From SIG454 sp045646365 (GTDB lineage Bacteria > Bacillota > Clostridia > Monoglobales > Monoglobaceae), in NCBI GenBank assembly GCA_045646365.1, contig JAZRKP010000049.1, forward strand, positions 1-40,922: a DNA stretch of 40,922 nt, read 5' to 3'. Below the pieces are notes generated by a model. It did not search any database, was not told where the DNA came from, and saw only the letters and a list, made by a program, of their open reading frames with translations. Position numbers and translations under genes: made by a program. Positions 26,334 to 34,935 of the stretch are shown one piece after another. Every line of letters begins with the position of its first letter. Positions within the stretch are counted from its first letter, which is position 1.

Positions 26334-27838
26334 ACTCTACCCCTCCGTAATTCAAGCAGATTTTTAAATGCATCTTTGAAAAATATAAGGTTTGTCAAAA
26401 TGTATAAAGGTACTATCCAAAGGGAATGGATAATTCCGTTTATAAGAAGTTTAACAAAAGAAAGACCGCTGAAGCTATCCACGAAAAAGATTGTCATTAT
26501 AATAGCGAAAACCGCTCCGTTTACGAGCCACAGCTTATATGTATTAAACACGCCTCTGCCCAGCACCTTTTTATTGGAATAATAAATCATCATCGCACCG
26601 CGGTATAACAGGGCAACAATCGTACCGAAGATTGCTCCGCAAATTCCCCATTTCAGAATAGATACAACCGAAACCACGATATTGATAATCATTTCCCAGA
26701 TTGCGTGGGAACGGGTTTCCTCAAACTTTCCAGAATATTCAAGGACATGGTTTGACGGCAGTTTCCCGTTTGCCAAGAGATTCATAATAACAAAAAGAAT
26801 AACCAGATACACATTCGTATAGTTTGCATCATTTATCCCTTTTGTGTATATCTGTATAAGCGGTAATAAGAACACCGCCATAAGCGTATAGATTATAAAG
26901 GTTGCCATAATATAAAATGTTTCGTACACATTATACACCTTCATAAACCGCTCTCTGTCTGTATGAAACATTTGCCCGAGAGCAAAACTGAAGCCTGATA
27001 TCATACTTGTTATGAAAGTCTGTATCTGTGAAAAAAAGATGTTATAAATCGTGTAAACACTAACCACCTTAAAATCACACAAAAAAGATAACAACAACAC
27101 ATCAGTATTATTGAAAACCATTCCCGAAACCTGATGAACAAGAACAGATTTTCTTTGGTGTATTGCTTCATAATCAGGCTCAGCTTTAATATCAAGCCAC
27201 TTATATCTGCGTTTTGCGTGGATATACACATACAAAAGTTGCAAAAGGTATAATACACAATACACAAACTGCATCAGCAAAAGGCTGTCAGTAAGCAATA
27301 TAACAAGTATTTTTGCAACATTTGATAAAAGTTGCAAAACCGTCTCTGAATTTGTTATAACATATTTTCTGCCGTCGACCTCAAGAAGTATTCTATACTT
27401 GGCTTGAACAAAATAGCTGAAAAGTGCCGGCAGGGCTGTAAATATTATAATTCCGAAAATCACGCCCGGCTCTATACTCGTTGGCACAATATAAGCATAC
27501 ACAAATGCTATTAAAAGAACGATAATCAAATATATAATGCCTATTTTGAAATAATAGTTATGGGTTGCTGAAATAACAGAGCTTACCTTACTGTGATTTT
27601 TTTCCGCAACAGGTTTATAGAGTGCCTGTGTTGTAGCCAGTCCCACGCCCGACTCAAGCAAAAACATATAAACGAAAATCTGTTTTATTGTAGATAATAC
27701 TCCATTAACCTCTGAACCGAAATTTTCAAGATAAAGTCTTGGCAGAAGAAAACTCAGGACAATCAAGACAATCTGATACAAAGCACCCGATAACAAGTTA
27801 TATTTTATTCTGTTGTCTTTTTTTGCCATCCCAAGCAC
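26330..27838 (-). CDS. wzx: Wzx-type polysaccharide flippase
   Basis: This 502-aa protein has about 12-14 membrane helices and the pattern of the polysaccharide_synt/MATE-like exporter family, beginning with a short basic N-terminus and LLSGALYQIVLIVLSFLLPR. It should flip the finished undecaprenyl-linked repeat unit to the outer face, where Wzy polymerizes it. It is followed by the GT32 gene with a 4-bp overlap and preceded by a 25-bp gap containing GGGGGTG as ribosome binding site. Confidence 0.92.
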   Translation of the reverse strand: MLGMAKKDNRIKYNLLSGALYQIVLIVLSFLLPRLYLENFGSEVNGVLSTIKQIFVYMFLLESGVGLATTQALYKPVAEKNHSKVSSVISATHNYYFKIGIIYLIIVLLIAFVYAYIVPTSIEPGVIFGIIIFTALPALFSYFVQAKYRILLEVDGRKYVITNSETVLQLLSNVAKILVILLTDSLLLMQFVYCVLYLLQLLYVYIHAKRRYKWLDIKAEPDYEAIHQRKSVLVHQVSGMVFNNTDVLLLSFLCDFKVVSVYTIYNIFFSQIQTFITSMISGFSFALGQMFHTDRERFMKVYNVYETFYIMATFIIYTLMAVFLLPLIQIYTKGINDANYTNVYLVILFVIMNLLANGKLPSNHVLEYSGKFEETRSHAIWEMIINIVVSVVSILKWGICGAIFGTIVALLYRGAMMIYYSNKKVLGRGVFNTYKLWLVNGAVFAIIMTIFFVDSFSGLSFVKLLINGIIHSLWIVPLYILTNLIFFKDAFKNLLELRRGRV

Positions 27839-27863
27839 ACCCCCTTACTTTTATCTTAATCTT

Positions 27864-28406
27864 TTATACTCTGTTGCACACATAATCTTCTGTTGCATTT
27901 TCTTTATGTATTATCTTTGCGGGATTTCCTATTACAATGCTATGCGACGGAACATCAAAATTCACGAATGTCAAAGGTGCAATCAACACATCTTCTCCTA
28001 TTCTTACATTCCCCACAATGACCGAGTTTGCACCAATCCAGCAGTTACCGTCAAACTTCGGCGCGCCCTTTCTTTCGCCACGGTTTTCATATCCTATGGT
28101 AACGCCCGTACTTACATTCATATTCTTTCCAAGCTCCGCCTCAGGATTGATAATAACCCTTCCGCTATGTCCTATATAAAAGCCTTCGCCGATTTTTGTC
28201 CGTGCAGGAATTTGTATATAAGTTTTATTGGACATAAGCTTTAACCAAACCGTATAAACCAATTTCAGTGGCTTAAATTTACAGCTTTCGGTTTTCCTGA
28301 AAAGGGCAATATATTTCAGTTCAACAGGTCTTATGAGCCTTTGAGCAAAAGTTTCTCCCTTTTCGCCATAGTATCTGTATAAATCCTTAGAAAATTTATT
28401 ATTCAT
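27864..28406 (-). CDS. Hexapeptide-repeat acetyltransferase (serine acetyltransferase-like)
   Basis: This 180-aa protein has left-handed beta-helix repeats from about residue 65, including KIGEGFYIGHSGRVIINPEAELGKN, NVSTGVTIGYE and IGANSVIVGNVRIGED, and ends in IGNPAKIIHKE. The His in IGHSG fits the catalytic residue. It probably acetylates a sugar of the repeat unit. Its start overlaps the end of the GtrA gene by 4 bp. It is distinct from the acetyltransferase at the other end of the operon (7361-7981). Confidence 0.85.
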   Translation of the reverse strand: MNNKFSKDLYRYYGEKGETFAQRLIRPVELKYIALFRKTESCKFKPLKLVYTVWLKLMSNKTYIQIPARTKIGEGFYIGHSGRVIINPEAELGKNMNVSTGVTIGYENRGERKGAPKFDGNCWIGANSVIVGNVRIGEDVLIAPLTFVNFDVPSHSIVIGNPAKIIHKENATEDYVCNRV

Positions 28407-28807
28407 AACCTATCTTCCTTATGAGGCTTTTTCTCCAAAAATATTTTTCTTGTAACAAAATTGTATATGGGAACAAAGAGCATTGCAAAAGCTTTAACCC
28501 AGAGATAATGAATCGTCATCACTTCCGCTCCGAGCCACATTACCAGTTGATTTAAGAGCAGACCGCCAATGCTCAAGACAACAAATATAATAAACTCCTT
28601 TGCCTTACCACTCTCACTGCCCCTAAAAACAAACAGCATACTTAATATATAATTGGCTATAACTGACACGGAAAAAGACACTGCCGATGCTATCAGGACA
28701 TCAAGCTGTATTATTTCTTTCAGGAGCATCAAAACTCCTAAATCAATCACAGTTGCAACCGCACCAACAATGCCAAATTTAATCAGTTGTATTATAAGTT
28801 TCTTCAC
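28403..28807 (-). CDS. gtrA: GtrA family membrane protein (polyprenyl-P-sugar flippase)
   Basis: This 134-aa protein has four membrane helices and the GtrA pattern: IKFGIVGAVATVIDLGVL at the start and FVPIYNFVTRKIFL at the end. GtrA proteins help move undecaprenyl-phosphate-linked glucose across the membrane for GtrB/Gtr-type side-chain modification. It lies just after the EAL gene (13 bp) at the front of the operon. Confidence 0.9.
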   Translation of the reverse strand: MKKLIIQLIKFGIVGAVATVIDLGVLMLLKEIIQLDVLIASAVSFSVSVIANYILSMLFVFRGSESGKAKEFIIFVVLSIGGLLLNQLVMWLGAEVMTIHYLWVKAFAMLFVPIYNFVTRKIFLEKKPHKEDRL

Positions 28808-28820
28808 CTGAGTTCACCTT

Positions 28821-29657
28821 TTAAAACTTCTTCATATACTCTCTTGCAAAGTCCTCCGCTTTCGTTTCAGGAAGAGCCTTTGAATAGTACCAACCCTGAA
28901 CAAGGTCACATTCACTCTCTGAAACCAAAGTATTCTGCGTTTCTGTTTCAACCCCTTCGCATACAACTTTAAGATTCAGTTTATGTATCAATGATATGAT
29001 TCCCAAAAACAGTTTTTTCCCGCTTTCTCTGTCAGCAAGCAAAAGAACTTCTCTGTCAATCTTTACCACATCAATAGGATACTCGCACAAGCTTATCAGG
29101 GATGTATAACCACTGCCAATATCATCAAGCGCAATACGAAAACCAAGTTCCTTCGCTTTTATGATATTATTCCTTGCAACCTCCATATTTTTCTCAATGG
29201 AGTCTTCTGTTATTTCAATTAAAAGTTTGCGTCTGTCAAAATTATACTTATCCGCAATACTTTTTATTTTGCTTACAAAATCTTTTTCTGATATAGTTAT
29301 TCTTGTGATGTTGCAAGATATTGTAATCATACCTAAATCAGTGTCAGTCCATTTACTCAGCTTCTCACAAACCTTTTCAAACATATAATAATCAAACTTT
29401 GTTATAAGCCCTGATTTTTCCATCAAGCCTATATATTTCCCCGGCATAATAACTTCACCCGATGAGTCTTCCCACCTCGATAAAGCCTCCGCCGAGGCTA
29501 TCTTTTTCGTCTTGTTATCGACTATGAATTGGAGGTGCATCTTGAACTCGTCATTTTTCAAACCATCTCCAATTTTATTAAGAAGAGCTGTCTCGTTAGC
29601 ACGGCTCTTTATGTCAGATAATAAAAACTTAATTTTTCCTAAAAATTTACCACTCAT
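28821..29657 (-). CDS. Cytoplasmic EAL-domain c-di-GMP phosphodiesterase, first gene behind the riboswitch
   Basis: This 278-aa protein has no membrane helix, and nearly all of it is an EAL domain. The motif EAL is at 57-59, and the residues for metal binding and catalysis are all present: Glu57, Asn116, Glu148, Asp178-Asp179, Lys199, Glu234 and Gln241; the loop DDIGSGYTS is standard. It should linearize c-di-GMP. As first gene of the polysaccharide operon, directly behind a c-di-GMP riboswitch, its product would change the signal that its own leader reads. The ribosome binding site (TGGGGAAAG) lies about 7 bases before the ATG. Confidence 0.92.
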   Translation of the reverse strand: MSGKFLGKIKFLLSDIKSRANETALLNKIGDGLKNDEFKMHLQFIVDNKTKKIASAEALSRWEDSSGEVIMPGKYIGLMEKSGLITKFDYYMFEKVCEKLSKWTDTDLGMITISCNITRITISEKDFVSKIKSIADKYNFDRRKLLIEITEDSIEKNMEVARNNIIKAKELGFRIALDDIGSGYTSLISLCEYPIDVVKIDREVLLLADRESGKKLFLGIISLIHKLNLKVVCEGVETETQNTLVSESECDLVQGWYYSKALPETKAEDFAREYMKKF

Positions 29658-29724
29658 TATTCTTTCCCCACAACATTTTATTATTGATGATTACACCGTA
29701 TGCAACACACCGTCTTTTATTCTG

Positions 29725-29784
29725 AAAACAAAAAATAGCTGCAACAAACAAAAGTCTATATCCCGACTCTGTATCATTGCAGCT
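29725..29784 (-). terminator. Expression-platform terminator of the c-di-GMP riboswitch
   Basis: On the minus strand AGCTGCAA (29784-29777) pairs with TTGCAGCT (29744-29737); an inner AGTC/GACT helix closes most of the loop. A T run (ATTTTTTGTTTT, 29736-29725) follows. It begins within a few bases of the 3' strand of the aptamer's closing stem, so folding of the two parts can interfere. I cannot decide from sequence whether ligand binding turns genes on or off. Confidence 0.75.
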
Positions 29785-29785
29785 G

Positions 29786-29857
29786 GACTGGCATAGTATA
29801 AACCTTAGCCTCTTTGCTTTGCGTCACCGGCTTTCGCCGATTTTGCCAAATATTTAT
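29786..29857 (-). promoter_or_regulatory. GEMM-I cyclic di-GMP riboswitch aptamer
   Basis: Read on the minus strand, the segment shows the conserved GEMM-I pieces in order: TTTGGCAAA, the CGGC-GAAA-GCCG tetraloop hairpin, GACGCAAAGC, GAGGCTAAGG and CTATGCCAG. TGGCA and TGCCA form the closing stem. The hairpin's GAAA tetraloop, which docks into the neighbouring stem in this class, is intact. Transcription should start at about 29859, just before the aptamer. It controls the downstream EAL gene and, through it, the 21-gene polysaccharide operon. Confidence 0.93.
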
Positions 29858-29865
29858 CTCCAATA

Positions 29866-29894
29866 AGTATATTACAATGATTAGCCTTTGTCAA
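29866..29894 (-). promoter_or_regulatory. Promoter of the riboswitch-controlled polysaccharide operon
   Basis: On the minus strand consensus TTGACA (29894-29889) and TATACT (29871-29866) are separated by 17 bp. It lies immediately behind the stop codon of the diguanylate cyclase gene. I see no terminator between them, so read-through from the cyclase gene could add to transcription. Confidence 0.8.
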
Positions 29895-29902
29895 GAAAAA
29901 TA

Positions 29903-32203
29903 TTACTCTTTTGCAAAAACCCAAAGAGTGTCAGAAACTACATTTTCTGCATCACCGAGCTTATAAACACTTAAAGCAACAAGCTCACCGTTGTTCTTTT
30001 TGTACTTGATTTTTGGAATATTTCCTTCCATAAGCTGGTGTTTTAATGCCTCATAATTCATAAAGCTCATAACCGCTCTGTGATAATCAGGGTCTACTGT
30101 TTCAGAAACATATTTTGAAAACAGATTTGAAAAATGCTCTTCATTTTCATTGTAGTTCAAGTATGCCGGCATCAAAATCCGTCTTGCTTTATCCGTAGAG
30201 AGCGAAACACGATATATTCCATTATATTTTTCTTTTAAAACTGACAGCATTGCATCAATTTCAAGTATTCCCGTTTGCACCTGAACAAATTCCTTTTCCT
30301 TTACAAGATTAGCCTCGTTTCGTTCTTTGTTCTGATAATATTCCGCTTTGGCTTCATACATTCTTACTTCCGCTTCTCTTACCATTTCTTCTGTACCGGT
30401 ATTTTGACTTCTGTAAGACATCCCGATTGCAACATGATAATCTTTCGGTTTTAATTGTTCAGTAAAAATCTCAATACTTTTCTTCATTGCCTCTTGCTCA
30501 ACATTTTGACAGAATACTAAAAACTCATCTCCACCCATTCTGTATACATTATGGCCATAGAAAACCTCTTTCAAAGTATTGGCAATATATAAAAGCATCT
30601 CATCGCCGGCAGCGTGGCCATATTGGTTATTCCGAAGATGCAGTTCATTAACATCAACATAGATACAGGAAAAATCAAGAGGTTTTTCCTCGTCGAAAAC
30701 TTTTAAGTCGTTTTTGTAGGCAACACGGTTCAGTGCTCCTGTTAAAGAATCCGTTGTAGCGGCAAGCGTTGTTTTAGTAAGATGATTTTTATTATACAAC
30801 GCCATAGAGAAACACGCCGAAACCTTTTCCGCAAGCCGTCTTACCTGACTGCCTCTCTTTGAATTAACAGAAGCCAGTATCGTAATATGATTTAATTTGT
30901 TTATTGTTGAAGAGAAAGAAATCTCCTTGATTTTGTACTCTTTCAGTATATGATAAAATTCAGGATTCGTCACTTGAAGATGCTTATTCGGTTTTATACA
31001 CAGCACATTAACAACATTTCCGTTTATGTTATGGAAATCAGACGCATAACGGAGTAGCTCTGCTCTGAAATACTGTTTTTCTTTTTCCAGAAGCATAACC
31101 TCTTCATACTGAGGCTCAATGTAATGGTAAAACTCACCGTCCGTATCAAAAAACAGAGCAGACCGCGATTTAGCAAATTTACACACCTCAATCAAAGCAT
31201 CTTGTATATTATTTTGCCCATTCACTGTTTCCAACAGTTTTTTCCTGACATCCGAAGCACACTCAATCACTGCATTCGCCCATTTTTCGTTCAACATCAG
31301 TATCAATATGTATAAACTCATTATAGCAAGCATTGTTAAAAATACTAAAATCAAAACACTAGCTATATTATGAGTTTCCGCAAACACCTGTGAGTCATAT
31401 CTTCCCAATGCAATCATCCAGCCAAACTCATCAATATTTGAATAATGTAAGTGAAGATTTTCGTTTCTGTAAGCAGACTGGAACGATACAAAACCTTTAT
31501 CATTCGATACTAACTGCTCATATGAAGAACCATCGTTATACCTACGGTCTTTTAAGAACTCAATATTTCCAAGCTTTTCCTGGATAGTGTCTATAAGAAT
31601 ATTCCCAGAGCTTTTCTCGTAAACAAAAAGCTGTGCATCTAGCTCGTCTACCATATTTTTATATCTTTCACCCAACTTGTCAGGCTTTATCGCACCATAC
31701 AGTATCCCGACAATTTCCCCGTTCACTTCAATAGGAACAGCACTTCTTATAAGTTCATAGTTATCTTTTGTAATATCCGGGATTCTTCCGCTTATGTATA
31801 TACCTTTTTCTTTTTCTTCCTCAAACGAAATATCCCCGTCAATCTTAATAGTCCCTGTTTTGGTCGAAAAGGTATTATCAGCGTTTAAAATACCTATATT
31901 TTCAATCATACCAATAGACCTGAATGACTCAAACAAAAGACTGTAATCATCTCCATCACTATAAAGCTTTGCAGCAAAGTTTGCCATTGTTGCAAGATTT
32001 TCCCTGTCGGATGTAAGCTGAAGAATAATATCGTCCTTAATCTGTTTGGTCTGAATATGAAGACTTTCATACGCATTATCCGCTGTTTTATTATATAAAT
32101 AACCAACCATACCAAGAAAAACCGCACATAATAAAAAGGCGATGATAACCGTATATAAAATATTATTTTGCTTATATTTTCTTATTCCATATTTTATTGC
32201 CAT
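29903..32203 (-). CDS. Membrane-bound diguanylate cyclase with Cache-type sensor and C-terminal PAS-like domain
   Basis: This 766-aa protein has a membrane helix at about 17-37, a large outside Cache-like sensor domain (40-285), a second helix at about 288-310, a linker of about 150 residues, the GGDEF domain (about 485-645) with intact GGDEF at 557-561 (YRMGGDEFLVF), and a C-terminal PAS-like domain (660-766). It should make c-di-GMP from two GTP in response to an external ligand. The inhibitory I-site (RxxD) is absent: the aligned residues are FYGH. The gene has its own promoter (32260-32288) and lies directly upstream of the riboswitch and operon, so it is the likely local source of the signal. 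Confidence 0.9.
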   Translation of the reverse strand: MAIKYGIRKYKQNNILYTVIIAFLLCAVFLGMVGYLYNKTADNAYESLHIQTKQIKDDIILQLTSDRENLATMANFAAKLYSDGDDYSLLFESFRSIGMIENIGILNADNTFSTKTGTIKIDGDISFEEEKEKGIYISGRIPDITKDNYELIRSAVPIEVNGEIVGILYGAIKPDKLGERYKNMVDELDAQLFVYEKSSGNILIDTIQEKLGNIEFLKDRRYNDGSSYEQLVSNDKGFVSFQSAYRNENLHLHYSNIDEFGWMIALGRYDSQVFAETHNIASVLILVFLTMLAIMSLYILILMLNEKWANAVIECASDVRKKLLETVNGQNNIQDALIEVCKFAKSRSALFFDTDGEFYHYIEPQYEEVMLLEKEKQYFRAELLRYASDFHNINGNVVNVLCIKPNKHLQVTNPEFYHILKEYKIKEISFSSTINKLNHITILASVNSKRGSQVRRLAEKVSACFSMALYNKNHLTKTTLAATTDSLTGALNRVAYKNDLKVFDEEKPLDFSCIYVDVNELHLRNNQYGHAAGDEMLLYIANTLKEVFYGHNVYRMGGDEFLVFCQNVEQEAMKKSIEIFTEQLKPKDYHVAIGMSYRSQNTGTEEMVREAEVRMYEAKAEYYQNKERNEANLVKEKEFVQVQTGILEIDAMLSVLKEKYNGIYRVSLSTDKARRILMPAYLNYNENEEHFSNLFSKYVSETVDPDYHRAVMSFMNYEALKHQLMEGNIPKIKYKKNNGELVALSVYKLGDAENVVSDTLWVFAKE

Positions 32204-32259
32204 AATTATTACCTCTTAAAACAATGTAACGCACAAATGGTTACAATAATCCATTTAGT

Positions 32260-32288
32260 ATTATATCATATAATTTTAATTATTTCAA
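32260..32288 (-). promoter_or_regulatory. Promoter of the diguanylate cyclase gene
   Basis: On the minus strand TTGAAA (32288-32283) and TATAAT (32265-32260) are separated by 17 bp. The gene starts about 55 bases downstream of the -10 box, with AAGAGGT as ribosome binding site. Confidence 0.7.
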
Positions 32289-32352
32289 TATTTTTTGATA
32301 TTTTTCTATAAAAAGGCAAAATTTAAAAAAGATTTATCTGTATAGTTAAAAA

Positions 32353-32372
32353 GACCACTCATTTGAGCGGTC
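32353..32372 (-). terminator. Terminator upstream of the cyclase promoter
   Basis: On the minus strand GACCGCTC (32372-32365) pairs with GAGTGGTC (32360-32353) around AAAT, followed by TTTTT. It ends transcripts from the esterase pseudogene and the small reading frame at 32381, and insulates the cyclase gene. Confidence 0.75.
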
Positions 32373-32380
32373 CAGTGATA

Positions 32381-32568
32381 TTACATATTTGTCATAAAAG
32401 TAAAAAATGTTATTACAATTGAAATAACTGTTAAAGCAGTAAAAAATACAACACAGCTTTTGATAGTACTAAGTATTTTTAGTTGTTGAAATGTTATATA
32501 TTCAAGTCTTTCTTCTGGTGTTAATTCTGGTTTATGTATTGTATAAAAAGCGTTGTCTCTTCATTCAA
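32381..32568 (-). pseudogene. Possible frameshifted small membrane protein
   Basis: A frame open from 32560 to the stop at 32381-32383 reads YTIHKPELTPEERLEYITF, followed by a hydrophobic helix (VVFFTALTVISIVITFF), the look of a small tail-anchored membrane protein. It has no usable start codon in that frame. One extra T in the T-run near 32545 would join it to an upstream frame beginning at a TTG (32568, LNEETTLF). It could be a broken gene, an assembly error in a homopolymer run or chance. This stretch otherwise holds only the cyclase promoter and a terminator. Confidence 0.3.
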
Positions 32569-32591
32569 ACCTTGCCTTTGAAATTTCAGTA

Positions 32592-34328
32592 TTACTCAAT
32601 TGCATACGAACCAAACATTGGTGCCAATGTATTTTTATTCATATAGAACACACGGATACTGTCAGTTGTGCCACTAACTGTTGATTCTAACACAACTTCC
32701 TCTCCATAAGCCTGTGAATCCATTGATGCATCTGCAAGAGTAACTGATTCTAAAACACCGCCGGAATATTGAGCCAGAACCAACATTCCTGTAAAGTCTT
32801 CATCAGGAACATCAAAACCGCTCAGTTTAACTTTAATGTCCTTTCCTGATGAAATATCTGCCATAGTTTTTACAGTTTTACCTCCGGATGTAACATCCAT
32901 TTCAGGAATTAAGTTCTTGAAAACAAACTGTTTTTCCTGTAAATTTTTTAACTCGTGCGAGTTAAGATATAGCGTGTATTCTCCTGAGAGTTTTTCAACA
33001 TTAAATTCAAAGCTGTATTCTTTGCCATCAATTGTATCAGATTGTCCAAGGAAAGCCACAATGCTTTCATCTTCTTCAAAATTTTCAATGCTTGTATCCG
33101 GCTTTGTAACCAAAAGCGAAACATAGTCATTTACAGAGCTGGTTTTTCCGTACACAACAACTTTTCCTGTGTTATAGTTCGCTCTCATTGATAATAAATG
33201 CGTGTCATCACTTCCAATAAGCGGAACATTCCACAAGTCTTTGATTGAATCAAGTTTTTCAATTATCTGATTTGCTATCCTCTGATCTTCTGCAACATCA
33301 GGATGTCCGAAACTTGTGCTTGTAAAATTGTCAAGTTCAAGCATATGACACTTATTTTCTTCGCCTCTTGTAGCATCATTTACGACCGATTTAATAGTAT
33401 CCAGATACATAGAGTTGGCAAGTGCCATATTGAGAATTGTTGCATTTGGGTATTACGCCCTTACATTATCTAAAAGCGCTGCATAAGCTGTTTTAAAGGT
33501 AGCCTGATCAACGGAAGCTGCCGCATCATTTGTTCCAAGCCAGATTGTAACAAGCTGTGGCTGATATTTATAAAATTTATGTTTTTCAAGAGATGACATA
33601 TTAAATATATCTGCATCAACCTTTATTTCCTCATACCCAAACTGGTGTGACATCGTGTGATTAAGGTTTGAAAGCTTTCTGTTTGCATATACGCCTTTCC
33701 CCTGATAGGCAATAACATTATTATCAGCGTTATAATGTCTTGCAACAAATCCTGTATAAGAATTCCAGTTATCTGTATTTTCAGCGCAATAATCTGTTGC
33801 AGACGAAAGATGTTTAGAGTTTCCGTAACCGGCAGTATAACTATCACCGATAAACTCAATCAGTTTTTCTCTCGGTGCTGAAGCATTCGGAACGGCATCT
33901 GTGCGTATTTTGCTCATTCTTATTGTTCCTCTGCAAGCTTCGGAAGAACGCACAAGCATAATCTTTTTCAAAGACGGGTCACCGCTTTGCTCTTCATAAA
34001 TTGTGTTCCAACCGGAAATAAGTTTTATTCGATTAACTCTTATCAAGGTGTCACCGTCATAAACTGCAACATTAAAATAGTTTCCGTTATAAGCTTCCGA
34101 ATTTACCTTTATATCCGCATATACTTCAGCTTTTGAACCCGAAAACTCAAATTCAAAGCCAGAATTGGGCCAGTTAAAGCATCGGAAATTACCTATGATT
34201 TCGCCTCTGCCCAAAAAGCGGACATATTGATTTTCTAAAAGTGAATATTCTACATTTTCAGCGCTGACAAAAATCACTGAGCTGCAGATAAGCGCTAAAC
34301 ATAAAATAACGGATAAAAACTTTTTCAT
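32592..34328 (-). pseudogene. Secreted CE2-type SGNH esterase interrupted by one in-frame TAA
   Basis: Two ORFs (33453-34328 and 32592-33428) lie in the same frame and are separated by a single stop codon, TAA at 33453-33455. Together they make a 578-codon protein: signal peptide (about 1-23), jelly-roll domain with GRGEIIGNFRCFNWPNSGFE, and an SGNH hydrolase domain with the nucleophile in GDSYTAGYG, GTND, and FGHP for the catalytic His, followed by a C-terminal domain of about 170 residues. That is the layout of carbohydrate esterase family 2, which removes acetyl groups from xylan or similar glycans. The stop splits the GTND block from the His block. AAA to TAA is the likely change (context NVRA-stop-YPNAT). 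The start has a good TAGGAGG site. Confidence 0.8.
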
Positions 34329-34659
34329 AATTAAATCCTCCTAAAGTTTATAATAATTAAATTTTTGTATATTTTCGTTTATATATTCAATATAATTACC
34401 GACAAAATGCCGGTTACAACGCTTATGTACTGACTTTTTGATAATTTTCATCAAATATATGACAAAGGAGTCTACTTTCCCTCATGCCTGAAAACACTTA
34501 AAACTTTTGCATTTCCAACATCATGTTCAGGCTCGAATGAAATTTTTCCAATGATTAACGAAAAAATTCCTATTATTTACAAATATATATATCGCATGAA
34601 TAATATATTATATACTTAAATTGACAAAAAGTCAACCACAACTTGAACTGCATCGTTTT
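34329..34659. other. Gene-free stretch upstream of the esterase gene
   Basis: It holds the esterase ribosome binding site and a weak promoter candidate on the minus strand (TTGTCG and TATAAA, 16 bp apart, near 34368-34405). On the minus strand around 34478-34570 a short open stretch reads FEPEHDVGNAKVLSVFRHEGK and then stops, which may be debris of a lost gene. I see nothing else. Confidence 0.35.
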
Positions 34660-34935
34660 TTAGAAATGAATCAGTTTAAATACGAAAAAGAATATGAAAA
34701 ACGCACCGAGAATTACCAATCCATGTCCACCAAGCTTTCCAAACTTGATTTTCAGAATACCGGATAAATTATTGCCTTGTTTATTACCTAAGGGTTTTCC
34801 GTATCCGCCTTCACTTACAGGAAGAGGCTTTTCGAGCACTTTTTTCAACGCTTTTGCTACAACTATGCGCTCATTACCGGACAACTCTTTGAAATCTTTT
34901 TCAGCTTCGGGGAGATAGACCAATTTCCAGTTCAT
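34660..34935 (-). pseudogene. Decayed RelE/ParE-type toxin
   Basis: The first 65 residues (MNWKLVYLPEAEKDFKELSG and later GGYGKPLGNKQGNNLSGILKIK) match phage-derived RelE-like toxins. After KIK the normal LRIVYKLI segment is replaced by an odd hydrophobic tail ending in VFKLIHF, and the last third of the family is missing, so it is probably not an active ribonuclease. The start ATG overlaps the stop of the upstream antitoxin remnant (ATGA), the usual order of such pairs. Confidence 0.65.

Noticed and set aside
7361..29657. Horizontal transfer of the polysaccharide operon by a mobile element
   Set aside because: No transposase, integrase or flanking repeat was found around it; such loci are variable, but nothing in the sequence shows the mechanism.
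33426..33460. Stop-codon recoding or a changed genetic code in the esterase gene
   Set aside because: TAA is used as normal terminator in other genes here, for example metK, and no recoding element is visible; a point mutation or a sequence error is simpler.
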